In this document: positions 54,560-64,000 of the stretch, piece by piece
Layout of the letters: each line of letters starts with the position of its first letter
Position numbering within the stretch: position 1 is the stretch's first letter
Origin: Planctomycetaceae bacterium
Lineage (GTDB): Bacteria; Planctomycetota; Planctomycetia; Pirellulales; Pirellulaceae
NCBI GenBank assembly: GCA_020638995.1
Contig: JACKHM010000001.1
Span: forward strand, 3,720,001 to 3,784,000
Length of the DNA stretch: 64,000 nucleotides
Direction of reading: 5' to 3'
The notes under the pieces: generated by a model
Told to the model about the DNA's origin: nothing
What the model saw: only the letters and a program-made list of their open reading frames with translations
Databases searched by the model: none
Position numbers and translations under genes: made by a program

Positions 54560-54591
54560 AAACTATCCCTCCGAGGACAGAGGGATAGTTT
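54560..54591. terminator. Hairpin downstream of the IS91 remnant
   Basis: AAACTATCCCTC (54560-54571) and GAGGGATAGTTT (54580-54591) form a perfect 12-bp stem with an 8-base loop, followed by GTTATTCGTT. It could terminate transcription from the IS remnant, or be part of the IS91 end. It lies 21 bp ahead of the next gene's start. Confidence 0.5.
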
Positions 54592-54612
54592 GTTATTCGT
54601 TATGTGAATACC

Positions 54613-55275
54613 ATGAAATCAATCCTGATCTTGCTGACGTCCCTTCTCTCGCTGTTGCATTCTCAACTCGCGCGTGCGGACTTCGTTGGGCCTAGCGTTG
54701 CTCGACACGCATTGTCTCCCAACGGCGAGTTGCTCGTCCGAATCAAAACGCCCAAGCGTGATGAAGGTTCGAAAGCCCCGCCAAAGCATGAAGTGTCGTA
54801 CTACGAATTCGATGCAACCAAAGACTCCTACATTCAGCGCTCAAGTTTCGAATTGACCGGCTACCTCGCCCAAATGCTATACGTGTCAAACGCGGGCGAT
54901 CTGGTCTTGGTTGCTCTTGGCGAGAAGGAAGCCGTTCGCTTGTACTCGAAAGACGGCAAGCTCGCACTGTCGTGGGATCTCAACGCTTTTCTCACCAAAG
55001 ACGAGGTCAAGGCATGTGCCCAAACCGGCTCCACATTGCAATGGTTCGACGAAGGAGCGTTTTACAATCGAGTGTTCTACTTGCGCGGGCCGTCGCGGCT
55101 GATCCGGGCGCTGAGCCCACCATACACCGTAATGCGAGGTGCTGATGACAAGGTCACCTTTTTCTGCCGCCATCGACACGGAGAATGCGAAACTCAAGAA
55201 GCACGAACCGGAAGAACCATAGGTCGTAGTCCGACAATTCACATAACAATGCGAACACCTGGATCGTGGATATAG
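54613..55275 (+). CDS. Hypothetical exported protein
   Basis: A 220-residue protein with a clear signal peptide (SILILLTSLLSLLHSQLARA). The rest looks like a beta-propeller-type or WD-like fragment: RHALSPNGELLVRIKTPK, YVSNAGDLVLVALGEKE and YSKDGKLALSWDLN. No family is recognised. The ATG at 54613 is preferred over a GTG three codons upstream. The C-terminal residues (ARTGRTIGRSPTIH...) look less ordered, so the gene could be shortened. It sits just after the IS remnants. Confidence 0.6.
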   Translation: MKSILILLTSLLSLLHSQLARADFVGPSVARHALSPNGELLVRIKTPKRDEGSKAPPKHEVSYYEFDATKDSYIQRSSFELTGYLAQMLYVSNAGDLVLVALGEKEAVRLYSKDGKLALSWDLNAFLTKDEVKACAQTGSTLQWFDEGAFYNRVFYLRGPSRLIRALSPPYTVMRGADDKVTFFCRHRHGECETQEARTGRTIGRSPTIHITMRTPGSWI

Positions 55276-55441
55276 TCCGCAAGCCCTAATTCCAACCCTT
55301 CGATGCGTTAGGAGAAGCGTAGTGCATCGACCATGACAAACAAGGAAGACTCGGGGACTCTAACCGAGAATTAAGGCTGAATTCCGATTCGATTTTTGCT
55401 ATACTCGTGGTCTCGCCACAGCATCCTCAGAGCGTCCCGCC

Positions 55442-57769
55442 GTGAAAAGACTTGTATTTCAAAACGTCACAGCACTCGCCTTGATAATATGTCTCAGCAC
55501 GGCGTCGGTGTACGCCGACGAGTTGACGGCTAGTGACGTTTCGTTCTTCGAAAATAAGATTCGGCCTGTACTCGTTCAGCACTGCTACGAATGTCACGCC
55601 AGCGACTCGAAAGAACTGGGCGGCAAGTTATTGCTTGATAGTCGCGACGGTATCTTGCAAGGTGGTGAGGCCGGCCCAGCACTCGTCAAAGGAAAGCCCG
55701 ATCAAAGCCTGATCATTCAGGCTCTGCGTTATGATGGGCTGGAAATGCCACCCGATCAGCCGCTGCCCGAAGCCATCATCGCTGACTTTGAGAAGTGGGT
55801 CGGACGTGGCGCACCAGATCCTCGTGCGGCCGAGGTCTTGCGGATGGAGAAGGTGGAGGCAGACGCCCAAACACTATGGTCGCTCCGGCCCGTCACGAAT
55901 CCGCCGGAACCGGCTGTTCATGATGTTAATTGGCCACGTGATCCCGTAGATCGATTCGTGTTGGCCCGACTCGAACAAGCGGGACTCGCACCTGCGCAGG
56001 ATGCTGATTCACGAACCTTGATCCGAAGGCTCTACTACGACCTGATCGGTTTGCCGCCCACGATGGATGCGGTTGAAGAATCTGCGTCGGCATATGAAGT
56101 CGATAGGAAGAAAGCCATTGAGGATCTTGTCGATGTGCTCTTGGAGAGTCCTCAATTTGGTGAACGGTGGGGGCGGTACTGGCTAGACGTGGCCCGTTAC
56201 GGCGAATCAAACGGCAATGACGGATTGGGGAGGAACCCGACCTTCCCCCATGCTTGGCGTTATCGCGACTACGTGATTGCCGCATTCAATTCGGATATGC
56301 CTTACGATCAGTTCCTAACAGAGCAGATCGCTGGTGACTTACTCGTCAGTGAATCACCAGATGAGCGTGATCGCCGCTTGATAGCCACCGGATTTCTGGC
56401 GATGGCAGCGAAGCCCGCAAAAGCAATGAACAATGATTTCGACATGGATATCGTAGCTGATCAAATCGATGTGGTCGGTCGAGGCGTCATGGGATTGAGT
56501 GTTGCGTGTGCGCGGTGCCACGATCACAAGTTTGACCCGATTCCAACGCGCGACTACTACGCTTTGGCAGGCTTGTTCACGAGCACCGAGACAATGTGGG
56601 GAGTCGCCGCGCACGAAGGGCTGACCGCGCCGGTCACCGATTTGCATGTTCTTAAAGCCGCACCGAAAGTGTTGCCACCGGAAGATTTCGTCGAGACGGT
56701 ACTCGTTTTAGAATCGAATACGGGCGTACCGAAGCCGATCCCTAAATCAAAGTGGCCTGCCGGTACACCGCTGGCGATGGGAGTGCGTGACCGAGGCAAA
56801 CTCGACGATTGCAAGATCAATATCAAAGGCGACTCCAAAAAGCTGGGCGAAGCCGTGCCGCGTGGGTTTCTCACCGCGTTCGAGGTCGCTGCCGCGGATG
56901 CCTTGAAGATCGATCCTCAACAGAGCGGACGACTGCAACTTGCCGAGTGGTTGACAAGCGCCGACCATCCATTAACGGCTCGCGTTATCGTAAATCGAAT
57001 CTGGCTGCATTTATTCGGCGACGGGATTGTGCGGACACCGGACGACTTTGGCGTATATGGCGACCGACCGACGCACCCAGACCTCCTCGACCATCTTGCA
57101 ACGCGATTCGTTTCAGGTGGTTGGTCGATCAAGCGACTTATTCGCGCAATTGTTTTAAGCCGGACTTATCAGCTTAGTAGCAATGCGAACGCAAGTCTGA
57201 TTAAGGCTGATGCATCGAACCACTTGCTCGCACGACACAACCGCCGTCGTCTAGACGCGGAATCGCTCCGCGACAGCATGTTGAGCGTGAGTGGCGCGTT
57301 GGACCTACAACCGGCCGAAGGATCGATCATTCGGCATCGTGACATTCTCGTGAATCTCGCCGGAAGCTTGCATCAGCCCAGTAACCATCGCAGCGTCTAT
57401 CTCTGTTACCTAAGAAGTTCACCGCCACCGGAATTAGCCGCCTTTGATCTACCCGATTTCACGGCAGTAACCGGACAACGGAACGAAAGCACGGTACCAG
57501 GGCAGGCCTTGCATCTTTACAACAGTCCCTTTGTAATCGAGCAGGCGGCGAACTTGTCTCGCACTCTTTCGGCTGAGTCGACGGGCGATGAGGCAAGAGT
57601 ACGCATGGCATTTCGGCGAGCATTTTGCCGCGAACCCAGTGAGAACGAGCTTGCAGAGGCTCTCAAACTTGTTCAACTAACCATCTCCAACGTAAAGTCC
57701 GAAGATAAAGCATGGGCCAGCTTGTGTCAGGCCTTGCTGGTCTCGAACGAATTCCGCTATATCGATTGA
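55442..57769 (+). CDS. Planctomycete cytochrome C/DUF1549/DUF1553 protein
   Basis: A 775-residue exported protein, GTG start. The signal peptide is [17 protein letters not shown] planctomycete cytochrome C domain follows with a c-type heme motif CYECH (Cys48-Cys51-His52). DUF1549 then occupies about 150-370 ([35 protein letters not shown]) and DUF1553 about 470-760 ([36 protein letters not shown]). These proteins are a planctomycete hallmark, usually paired with DUF1501. They are suggested to take part in polysaccharide handling, but the function is unproven. Confidence 0.94.
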   Translation: MKRLVFQNVTALALIICLSTASVYADELTASDVSFFENKIRPVLVQHCYECHASDSKELGGKLLLDSRDGILQGGEAGPALVKGKPDQSLIIQALRYDGLEMPPDQPLPEAIIADFEKWVGRGAPDPRAAEVLRMEKVEADAQTLWSLRPVTNPPEPAVHDVNWPRDPVDRFVLARLEQAGLAPAQDADSRTLIRRLYYDLIGLPPTMDAVEESASAYEVDRKKAIEDLVDVLLESPQFGERWGRYWLDVARYGESNGNDGLGRNPTFPHAWRYRDYVIAAFNSDMPYDQFLTEQIAGDLLVSESPDERDRRLIATGFLAMAAKPAKAMNNDFDMDIVADQIDVVGRGVMGLSVACARCHDHKFDPIPTRDYYALAGLFTSTETMWGVAAHEGLTAPVTDLHVLKAAPKVLPPEDFVETVLVLESNTGVPKPIPKSKWPAGTPLAMGVRDRGKLDDCKINIKGDSKKLGEAVPRGFLTAFEVAAADALKIDPQQSGRLQLAEWLTSADHPLTARVIVNRIWLHLFGDGIVRTPDDFGVYGDRPTHPDLLDHLATRFVSGGWSIKRLIRAIVLSRTYQLSSNANASLIKADASNHLLARHNRRRLDAESLRDSMLSVSGALDLQPAEGSIIRHRDILVNLAGSLHQPSNHRSVYLCYLRSSPPPELAAFDLPDFTAVTGQRNESTVPGQALHLYNSPFVIEQAANLSRTLSAESTGDEARVRMAFRRAFCREPSENELAEALKLVQLTISNVKSEDKAWASLCQALLVSNEFRYID

Positions 57770-57790
57770 TACCACGTCGTAGGAATTGTC

Positions 57791-59134
57791 ATGAAATACT
57801 CCCGCCGCGCTATATTGCAATCGACCTCGTGTGGGTTTGGCTACCTCGCCTTGCAGGGTTTCATCGGCGAGCAGGCTGCCGTGGCGAACGGACTCGCCGA
57901 GCAGGCACCGCCGCTGACCGCGAGGGCCAAACGAGTCATCTTCCTGTGTATGAGCGGCGGCCCCGCGCAGATGGATACGTTTGATTACAAGCCCCAAACC
58001 GGCAACAAGCGACATCCTGGTTCGGTTTTCAGGTTCCATCAGCACGGCGAAAGTGGTCTGCGTGTTTCCGAGCTTCTTCCCGAAACTGCCAAGCACGCGG
58101 ATGAGTTGTGTGTCATCAATGGCATGTACGCGGACACAGGAATCCACGCCCAATCGTTTCTCCAGCTACACACGGGCGAGCGGCTGCGCGAGCGGCCCAG
58201 TATGGGATCGTGGATCACTTACGGCCTCGGCACGGAGAATAAGAACTTGCCTGGCTTTATCAGCTTGAACACCTCCAAGAGTTCGATCTACTCGAGTGCC
58301 TTCCTGCCCTCGATTTACAATGGCACGCCCATCGGCGTAAACGGCGAAGATATGTCGCTGGCCACGATCCGCAACGTGACCAGCGAGCACTTGTCGCTTG
58401 CGGCTCAGCGAAAACAGTTGGACTTCGTCCAGATGTTGAATCACGATCATCTTGCGCGACGGTCGGGCGACAGCAAGCTTGACAGTGTGATTGAGTCGAT
58501 GGAACTTGGCTTCCGCATGCAGTCCGAAGCGCCCGAATTGCTCGACATCCGCGACGAAACACAAGAGACGCTGGATCGCTATCGCGTTGGCCATCAGAAA
58601 GAATCAATCGGCACTTGTCGCGTCTCCGACTTCGGTCGGCAATGTTTGTTGGCGCGGCGGTTTTCTGAAGCTGGAGTCCGCTTCATCGAAGTGAATCACG
58701 GCAGCTGGGACCAGCATAAAAATCATCGACGCGACTTGAAGGCAAACTGTGATGCGACCGACGCCCCGATCGCAGCTTTGTTGGGAGATCTAAAGCAGCG
58801 TGGTTTGCTGGAAGACACCTTGGTTGTTTGGGGCGGCGAGTTTGGACGCCCCGGCTTAACGCCCGGCGATGGTAAGGACGAAACCGGCCACAATTCGAAT
58901 GGCTTTACGTTCTGGTTGGCTGGCGGCGGAGTGAAACGTGGTTACGTGCATGGCAGAACTGATGACACCGGCGCACGCGCAGTCGCTGGCAAAGTTCACT
59001 TCCGTGACCTGCATGCGACGATTCTCCACTTGATGGGTCTACCGGCAAATGACCTCAAGTACTGGTACGCCGGTCGCGATCATCGGCTAACCGGCCCAGA
59101 GGGAGGTAAAGTCGTTCACGAGTTGCTGAGCTGA
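57791..59134 (+). CDS. Tat-exported DUF1501 protein
   Basis: A 447-residue DUF1501 protein. The N-terminal twin-arginine signal ([20 protein letters not shown]) points to export through the Tat pathway. The alkaline-phosphatase-like fold is suggested by [40 protein letters not shown] and [20 protein letters not shown] with metal-ligand His/Asp residues. It begins 21 bp after the cytochrome C/DUF1553 gene, the typical planctomycete gene pair, and probably works with it. Confidence 0.94.
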   Translation: MKYSRRAILQSTSCGFGYLALQGFIGEQAAVANGLAEQAPPLTARAKRVIFLCMSGGPAQMDTFDYKPQTGNKRHPGSVFRFHQHGESGLRVSELLPETAKHADELCVINGMYADTGIHAQSFLQLHTGERLRERPSMGSWITYGLGTENKNLPGFISLNTSKSSIYSSAFLPSIYNGTPIGVNGEDMSLATIRNVTSEHLSLAAQRKQLDFVQMLNHDHLARRSGDSKLDSVIESMELGFRMQSEAPELLDIRDETQETLDRYRVGHQKESIGTCRVSDFGRQCLLARRFSEAGVRFIEVNHGSWDQHKNHRRDLKANCDATDAPIAALLGDLKQRGLLEDTLVVWGGEFGRPGLTPGDGKDETGHNSNGFTFWLAGGGVKRGYVHGRTDDTGARAVAGKVHFRDLHATILHLMGLPANDLKYWYAGRDHRLTGPEGGKVVHELLS

Positions 59135-59212
59135 ACGGATCGAACGCCGCGCAGTTTGAAACGACTGCCACGAGCTATAGCGATCGGTGCGGGTGGATAA
59201 GCTGCTGTCACC

Positions 59213-60634
59213 TCATGCGAGGGCCTTTGTGACAACTTGTCCGCCCACATCCGTGAGGCGGAAGTTGCGGCCTTGGAATTTGTACGTTAGCTGCTCGTGG
59301 TTCAAGCCAAGAAGATGCAGTAGTGTGGCGTGAAAGTCGTTGACGTGTACGCCGTCTTCCACAGGAAAATAACCGAGTTCATCGGTCTTACCGATGGTGG
59401 CACCACCTCGCGAGCCGCCTCCCGCCATCCAAACACAATAAGCATCCTTGTGATGATCGCGGCCGGCCTTATCGCGGTCGGCTTGCAAAAGGGGCGTGCG
59501 ACCGAATTCGGCCCCCCACACCACGAGCGTCTCGTCGAGCAGGCCGCGCTGCTTTAGGTCTTTAATCAATGCGGCGATTGGTTGGTCGACTTGTTCACAC
59601 TTCTTTGGCAGCGCGCTGAATACACCGCCGTGATGATCCCAGCCCTGGTCAAACAACTGTACAAACCGCACACCACGTTCCACCAGCCGCCGCGCGAGCA
59701 AACAATTATTCGCGAAGCTCGTCTTGCCAGGCTCCGTGCCATACATCTCGTGAATCTTCTGAGGCTCCTGGCCGATCTCCATCAATTCCGGCACGCTTGA
59801 CTGCATGCGATACGCCATTTCGTACTGGCTGATCCGCGTCGAAATCTCAGGATCACCGACGTCGGCAAGTTGAGATTCATTCAACTTGTTAATGCTATCG
59901 ACGATGCGCCGTCGGCCCGCGGAATCGATGCCATTGGGATTGGATAAGAACAGAACAGGATCGCCCTGGCTGCGGAACTCGACACCTTGATACACGGTTG
60001 GTAAGAATCCGCTTCCCCACAGGCTATTTCCTGCGCCGGCTACCGAGCCCGTAATTAAGACTACAAAGCCTGGCAGATCCTGATTTACGCTTCCAAGTCC
60101 ATAGTTCGCCCACGCGCCAATGGTCGGGCGTCCGAATCTCCCAAATCCGGTTTGAAAGAAAAGCTGTGCTGGGGCGTGATTAAAGTGCTCGGTATGCAGC
60201 GATTTGAACATGCAAATTTCGTCTGCGACCGTCGCCAAGTTGGGCAGCAACTCGGATAGTTCAAGTCCCGACTGGCCGTGCCTTTTGAATTTGAACTCCG
60301 TTCCCAGTAGCTTCGGATGTCCGCGGAGGAATGCGAAGCGTTGCCCTTCGAGCAACTCGTCAGGACAAGGCTTTCCGTCATTCTCCTGCAAAGCCGGTTT
60401 GTTTTCGAACAAGTCCAAATGAGAGGGCGCACCGACCATGTGCAGGAAGATGACGTTTTTTGCCGTTGCAGGAAAGTGTGGCGGCTTCGGCGCAAGCGGG
60501 TTCGTCGACGCGGATGCGGTCGGCGATTCACCCGCCAACAGCGACGCCAGAGCAATCGAACCGACGCCGGTACCTAGATTCTGGAACAGTTCGCGCCTAG
60601 AAACGGTTTGCAGGAGGCGTTGATGAGGTGTCAT
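59213..60634 (-). CDS. Tat-exported DUF1501 protein
   Basis: A 473-residue second DUF1501 protein on the opposite strand. A twin-arginine signal is visible ([20 protein letters not shown]). The metal-site motifs are [40 protein letters not shown] and [20 protein letters not shown]. It is clearly related to, but not a close copy of, the preceding DUF1501 gene, and lacks its own adjacent cytochrome C/DUF1553 partner in the window. It is convergent with that gene and divergent from the PhoD-type gene. Confidence 0.94.
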   Translation of the reverse strand: MTPHQRLLQTVSRRELFQNLGTGVGSIALASLLAGESPTASASTNPLAPKPPHFPATAKNVIFLHMVGAPSHLDLFENKPALQENDGKPCPDELLEGQRFAFLRGHPKLLGTEFKFKRHGQSGLELSELLPNLATVADEICMFKSLHTEHFNHAPAQLFFQTGFGRFGRPTIGAWANYGLGSVNQDLPGFVVLITGSVAGAGNSLWGSGFLPTVYQGVEFRSQGDPVLFLSNPNGIDSAGRRRIVDSINKLNESQLADVGDPEISTRISQYEMAYRMQSSVPELMEIGQEPQKIHEMYGTEPGKTSFANNCLLARRLVERGVRFVQLFDQGWDHHGGVFSALPKKCEQVDQPIAALIKDLKQRGLLDETLVVWGAEFGRTPLLQADRDKAGRDHHKDAYCVWMAGGGSRGGATIGKTDELGYFPVEDGVHVNDFHATLLHLLGLNHEQLTYKFQGRNFRLTDVGGQVVTKALA

Positions 60635-60770
60635 CGCAAAACTTGTCGACTATGCTGGGTAAACTTATGCGTTCTGCAACATACAGACGCCCACGCCCCA
60701 TTCTACAGCATGGCGAGTCGCTTTCGCAAAGACTTGTCTCGTAACCTGGTCTCATTTTTAAGGCTCCACG

Positions 60771-62696
60771 ATGCTTAGACGCCATGAAGTTCAGGTCTTT
60801 TGCGCCGTACAAGTGTTAGCCGCTGCGGCGACGGTTTCCTCGGGATTTGCACAGTTCACTCGACTCGACTGGCCCGATCCCATTGCTCATGAAGTGATGC
60901 CCTATCACACCAGTGAGATCACCCACGGCCCAATGCTTGGCAAGCCGATGCCGACCTCAATGCGGGTCTGGATACGCAGTAAGACGCCCATGCAATTTCG
61001 CATTGCTTACGATACAAAGACGCCACTGACGGCAGCGAGCCCCTCGGTTGTCGGCTCAACGCTGGAGGCTGCCGACAATACTGGTTATGTAGACCTTGTC
61101 GGTTTAATGCCAAACACTCGTTACTACTACGGCGTGATTGATACGACGGGGTTGATCGACACTCGCATGGAATTTGACAGGCCTTGGCCTTCGTTTAGGA
61201 CTCTTCCCGATGCGACAAGCTTTCACGATCCGCTGAACAATGGCGAAGGGCTTTTCAACTTCGCGTTTTCGATTGGATGTTGCTCGCGACAACTGTTGCC
61301 AGACGCGCCGTTGGGAATTTATTCGAATCCCCCTTCGTTCCTGAACATCTTCCAGCGGCATGCCGACGACATCGCGTTTCACATCGTCAACGGCGACTTC
61401 ACCTACGAAGAAGTGTTGGACGGCACTCGGGCGGGATACGCGGCGAACTACAAACTCTACCTCAATCGTGGTCGCAATATGTCGAACTTGTTTCGCTACG
61501 TTCCATTCATGACTATGTATGACGACCACGAAGTAAATTCCAACCTTGATGGCAGCGGCGAGATTGGATTGGGAGACGGCGACTTTCTGAAACGTGACGA
61601 CGCGCTAGCAGTGTGGCAGCAATATGCGGGTTGGGCGAACGACGAGACCGATCGAAAGCAGCCGTTACGCTTCGGAGTGGGTACCGCAGCGAACGGCGAC
61701 GACGTCCTGTTCGATCCAGATGCGGACTTTAGCTCGCTCAAGAGAGAACAAGTCAGTACGATCCACGTAGGTCACTTCATGAAAGGAGATGGTTTAACCA
61801 AGAAGGATCGCGGTGGTGCTAACATCGGAGTCTATGGACTCGTGGATGTTATCGACTCGCATCACCTTCGCATAACTCCTGCCTTTAAAGTAAGTGGCGA
61901 AGTGCCCTACAGCATCGGAACTCACCACTACTTTGACCGCGTCGTTGGCAACAGCCACTTCTTCTTTCTCGACACTCGCGGCGAACGTTCGAAGTTTTTC
62001 GGTGAAAAGCGAGCTCACGATCCTGATCGATTCATCCTTGGCGACATACAACGCAATTGGTTCTTGAACGGTGTAAAGGAGTCGGAAGCTGACTTCATTT
62101 TCGTGATCTCACCCGATCCCTGGACGATCTATCATTCGGGTTATCATGTAAAGCCGGAGGGCGGCACCGGCTCGAAGGGCGATGGTTTTTGCGGGTATGT
62201 TCACGAACGCGAGAAGCTGATCCCTGAACTCGACGCGTTACAAAAACCCGTCATGATTTTTACGGGCGATGTCCATAATTCCTTCAGCGTTCAGATCACC
62301 GATAATGTTTGGGAGTTTATGGTCGGTCCGCTGAACTCGGCAGGACACCCGATCGGGACCGCGGGGTTGCCTCCGTTTGGCGGTTGGTTCGACAGTGAAG
62401 GTCGCAAAGTGAAGGTCAAGTGGGTCGCCGGCTTCCCCGACAACGTCCACTACAGCCGACAAAGAAATACCTATTACGGCATCGTGAATATCAACAACAT
62501 CATGAAAGCCGCCAAACCAACCGGCGTCGGATATCAATTCGTCCCTTACGACGAGCCGCAAGTCATCGTCCAATTCTATGATGGCTATACGGGTAAGCTT
62601 GTCTATGCCGAGAGCGTTTCTACAGTCGACGCAAAGCCCGAGGGAGCGCCGGCGGCCAAAAAGAGCCGCTGGCCTTTCGAGGCAAAGACTCCCTGA
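60771..62696 (+). CDS. Exported PhoD-type metallophosphatase
   Basis: A 641-residue phosphatase with a signal peptide (VLAAAATVSSGFA). An N-terminal fibronectin-like domain (60-160) is followed by the PhoD catalytic core: SIGCCSRQ, VNGDFTYEEVLDG, MYDDHEVNSNLDG, and GDVHNSFSVQ near 530, all metal-ligand regions of the calcineurin-like fold. It probably hydrolyses phosphate mono- or diesters in the periplasm or at the surface. The 136-bp spacer to the divergent DUF1501 gene may hold both promoters. Confidence 0.9.
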   Translation: MLRRHEVQVFCAVQVLAAAATVSSGFAQFTRLDWPDPIAHEVMPYHTSEITHGPMLGKPMPTSMRVWIRSKTPMQFRIAYDTKTPLTAASPSVVGSTLEAADNTGYVDLVGLMPNTRYYYGVIDTTGLIDTRMEFDRPWPSFRTLPDATSFHDPLNNGEGLFNFAFSIGCCSRQLLPDAPLGIYSNPPSFLNIFQRHADDIAFHIVNGDFTYEEVLDGTRAGYAANYKLYLNRGRNMSNLFRYVPFMTMYDDHEVNSNLDGSGEIGLGDGDFLKRDDALAVWQQYAGWANDETDRKQPLRFGVGTAANGDDVLFDPDADFSSLKREQVSTIHVGHFMKGDGLTKKDRGGANIGVYGLVDVIDSHHLRITPAFKVSGEVPYSIGTHHYFDRVVGNSHFFFLDTRGERSKFFGEKRAHDPDRFILGDIQRNWFLNGVKESEADFIFVISPDPWTIYHSGYHVKPEGGTGSKGDGFCGYVHEREKLIPELDALQKPVMIFTGDVHNSFSVQITDNVWEFMVGPLNSAGHPIGTAGLPPFGGWFDSEGRKVKVKWVAGFPDNVHYSRQRNTYYGIVNINNIMKAAKPTGVGYQFVPYDEPQVIVQFYDGYTGKLVYAESVSTVDAKPEGAPAAKKSRWPFEAKTP

Positions 62697-62708
62697 TGCA
62701 TTGAGTTC

Positions 62709-64000
62709 TTACAAACTCGCGGTCGCTCGCTCAACGCCGCCGAAATGCTCCGCCCAGTTCGGCAGCGGCGCCTCGAAGCTAATGCGCTCACCGGAAAGTG
62801 GATGCGTGAAAACGATCTGCCAAGCGTGCAAACAGAGCGGGGGATCAACGAGCGACAGAGTTTGCTTGGGACCGACCTGCTGGTTCGGAAGATAAAGCGG
62901 GTCACCGACAATCGGCAAATTAAGATGCCAAAGGTGAAGCCGAATCTGGTTCGTACGACCGGTGATCGGCCGTGCCTCGACAAACGAACTTCCATCGTCG
63001 AGGCGCAGGAGCGTTCTGAACTCAGTCAGCGATTCCAAACCCTTGGGATCGATCGTACGAACGCCCACGGCTCCGTTCTCGATGCTGATCGGAGCTTCAC
63101 ACCTGAAAACGTCCTCCACAGGATGACCGTGAACTCGTGCCAAATAAGTTTTGTCGACTTCCCGCCGTTCAAATTGAGGCTGCAACAAACCTGCCATGTG
63201 CCGCGTCCGGCTCATCACCACGATTCCAGTTGTGTTCGAGTCAAGGCGATGGGCGACACGCGGACGCTCAGGGCGATATGCCTCGGCCATGATATGCATG
63301 AGCGTATTGCGATTGAACTGGCCGCAGGGGTGGATCGGCAGCGGAGCTGGCTTGTTCACGACGATGATAGATTTGTCTTCGAAGAGAATCTGAATATTGG
63401 GATTAACATCGGGTTCAATCGTGCCCGGCAACACATGATGGAAACGCTCGCCTGCATAAACGATTCGCGTTGCCAAAACCGGACCATCGGCATTGACCAT
63501 GAATCCTTCGTCGAAGATGGCCTGCCATTCGTAGCGGGGTACGTGAGGCAAACAGTTGACAAGAAATTCAATAAACGGAAAGCCGTCAAAACGCTGCGGC
63601 ACTTTGATCGGTCGTTTGTTTTGGTAGGGCTGCGAACCCGGCAGCGGTGTCGTCGCCGCTTGAATTGCTGCGTGGCGTTGCTCGATTGTGATGCTGAGCC
63701 ACTCCTCTGGCTCTTTGAAGCAGTACGGACAGGATTGGCCCGGAATGTATTTTGGTGATTGCTGATCTTTAACCGTCAGAGGTTCTTGGCACGCAAAGCA
63801 TAACGCGGCATCCGTTTCCCGCAGCCGCGAGTCCAACGCAACGCGCTGATCAAATACAAAGCAATCTCCATCGTAGTGATCGCCGCCACACTCCTCGAAA
63901 TACTTTAGAATTCCCCCATCCAACTGAAAAATCTGTTTGAATCCTTCACGCTCCATGAAGGGGCCTGCCTTTTCGCAGCGGATGCCGCCCGTGCAGAACA
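62709..64000 (-). CDS. TrhO-like rhodanese fused to RluA-family pseudouridine synthase, 5' end cut
   Basis: The open frame runs through the window edge. At its cut start, the minus strand reads CTGGIRCEKAGPFMEREGF, the active-site loop of TrhO/YceA-type rhodaneses (tRNA U34 hydroxylation). It continues with FQLDGGILKYFEECGGDHYD and a CxxC-type zinc pair (CFACQEP; CPYC). From about 120 residues later there is an S4-like segment, then the RluA catalytic region RPRVAHRLDSNTTGIVVMSR with catalytic Asp and HLWHLNLPIVGDPLY. No stop separates the domains. The upstream N-terminal rhodanese half lies outside the window. Confidence 0.85.
   Translation of the reverse strand, partial: FCTGGIRCEKAGPFMEREGFKQIFQLDGGILKYFEECGGDHYDGDCFVFDQRVALDSRLRETDAALCFACQEPLTVKDQQSPKYIPGQSCPYCFKEPEEWLSITIEQRHAAIQAATTPLPGSQPYQNKRPIKVPQRFDGFPFIEFLVNCLPHVPRYEWQAIFDEGFMVNADGPVLATRIVYAGERFHHVLPGTIEPDVNPNIQILFEDKSIIVVNKPAPLPIHPCGQFNRNTLMHIMAEAYRPERPRVAHRLDSNTTGIVVMSRTRHMAGLLQPQFERREVDKTYLARVHGHPVEDVFRCEAPISIENGAVGVRTIDPKGLESLTEFRTLLRLDDGSSFVEARPITGRTNQIRLHLWHLNLPIVGDPLYLPNQQVGPKQTLSLVDPPLCLHAWQIVFTHPLSGERISFEAPLPNWAEHFGGVERATASL

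Noticed and set aside
62745..63758. 337-residue plus-strand open frame over the TrhO-RluA gene
   Set aside because: Antisense shadow; the minus-strand frame has clear catalytic motifs.

Overview
The window looks like a chromosomal segment of a planctomycete, most likely from the Pirellulales (a Rhodopirellula/Pirellula-type organism). The evidence is the gene content. There are CSPTR-type sulfatases, a large protein with planctomycete cytochrome C, DUF1549 and DUF1553 domains paired with a Tat-exported DUF1501 protein, a second DUF1501 gene, an exported protein with an N-terminal LE-x-R-x-LL motif plus dockerin-like repeats, Gfo/Idh/MocA oxidoreductases, a DUF1570 protease, and many exported TPR proteins of unknown role. 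GC is moderate, genes lie on both strands in short operons, and strong Shine-Dalgarno sequences are uncommon. I found no tRNA, rRNA or CRISPR array.

Layout. 1-9.1 kb: the edge of a response regulator gene, an M48 metalloprotease, then on the minus strand a lysR-gltB-gltD operon for glutamate synthesis with a dyad-symmetric candidate operator upstream. 9.3-18.3 kb: a short-chain dehydrogenase, prfB (release factor 2, with its programmed +1 frameshift), a protein with six copies of an SVADMLAAARG-like motif, metF, an alternative GlmU-like enzyme, and two Gfo/Idh/MocA oxidoreductases closed by a clear intrinsic terminator. 18.7-25.8 kb: a dockerin/LEPR surface protein, a DUF1570 protease fused to leucine-rich repeats, a creatininase-family amidase and two sulfatases. 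25.8-31.6 kb: a gas/stress-sensing cluster with a BON protein, an ANTAR-type response regulator, a globin-coupled PAS histidine kinase, a CBS-pair protein, a universal stress protein, an exported TPR protein and a DUF4405 membrane protein. 31.6-38.9 kb: an alpha/beta hydrolase, a DUF2752 protein, HEAT/TPR and large anchored proteins of unknown role, and a CvpA-like protein. 39.2-42.0 kb: a three-gene sugar-catabolism operon (dehydrogenase, EamA transporter, fuconolactonase-like hydrolase). 42.1-52.0 kb: an adenylate-kinase-like protein, a GT-C glycosyltransferase, an LptD-like outer-membrane protein, DgkA, and two phosphohexomutases, so largely cell-envelope functions. 52.1-54.5 kb: a decayed IS4-family element next to an IS91-type transposase remnant. 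54.6-64 kb: a hypothetical exported protein, the PSCyt/DUF1501 pair, another DUF1501 gene, a PhoD-type phosphatase, and at the edge a fusion of a TrhO-like rhodanese and an RluA-type pseudouridine synthase.

Most notable points: (1) a globin-coupled histidine kinase followed by an ANTAR regulator, which suggests gas-controlled transcription antitermination next to stress genes; (2) the TrhO-RluA fusion; (3) the SVADMLAAARG repeat protein; (4) a MITE-like intergenic element sharing a core with a second intergenic region; (5) a prfB frameshift site that lacks an obvious internal Shine-Dalgarno. All functional links beyond family recognition are inference from sequence alone.
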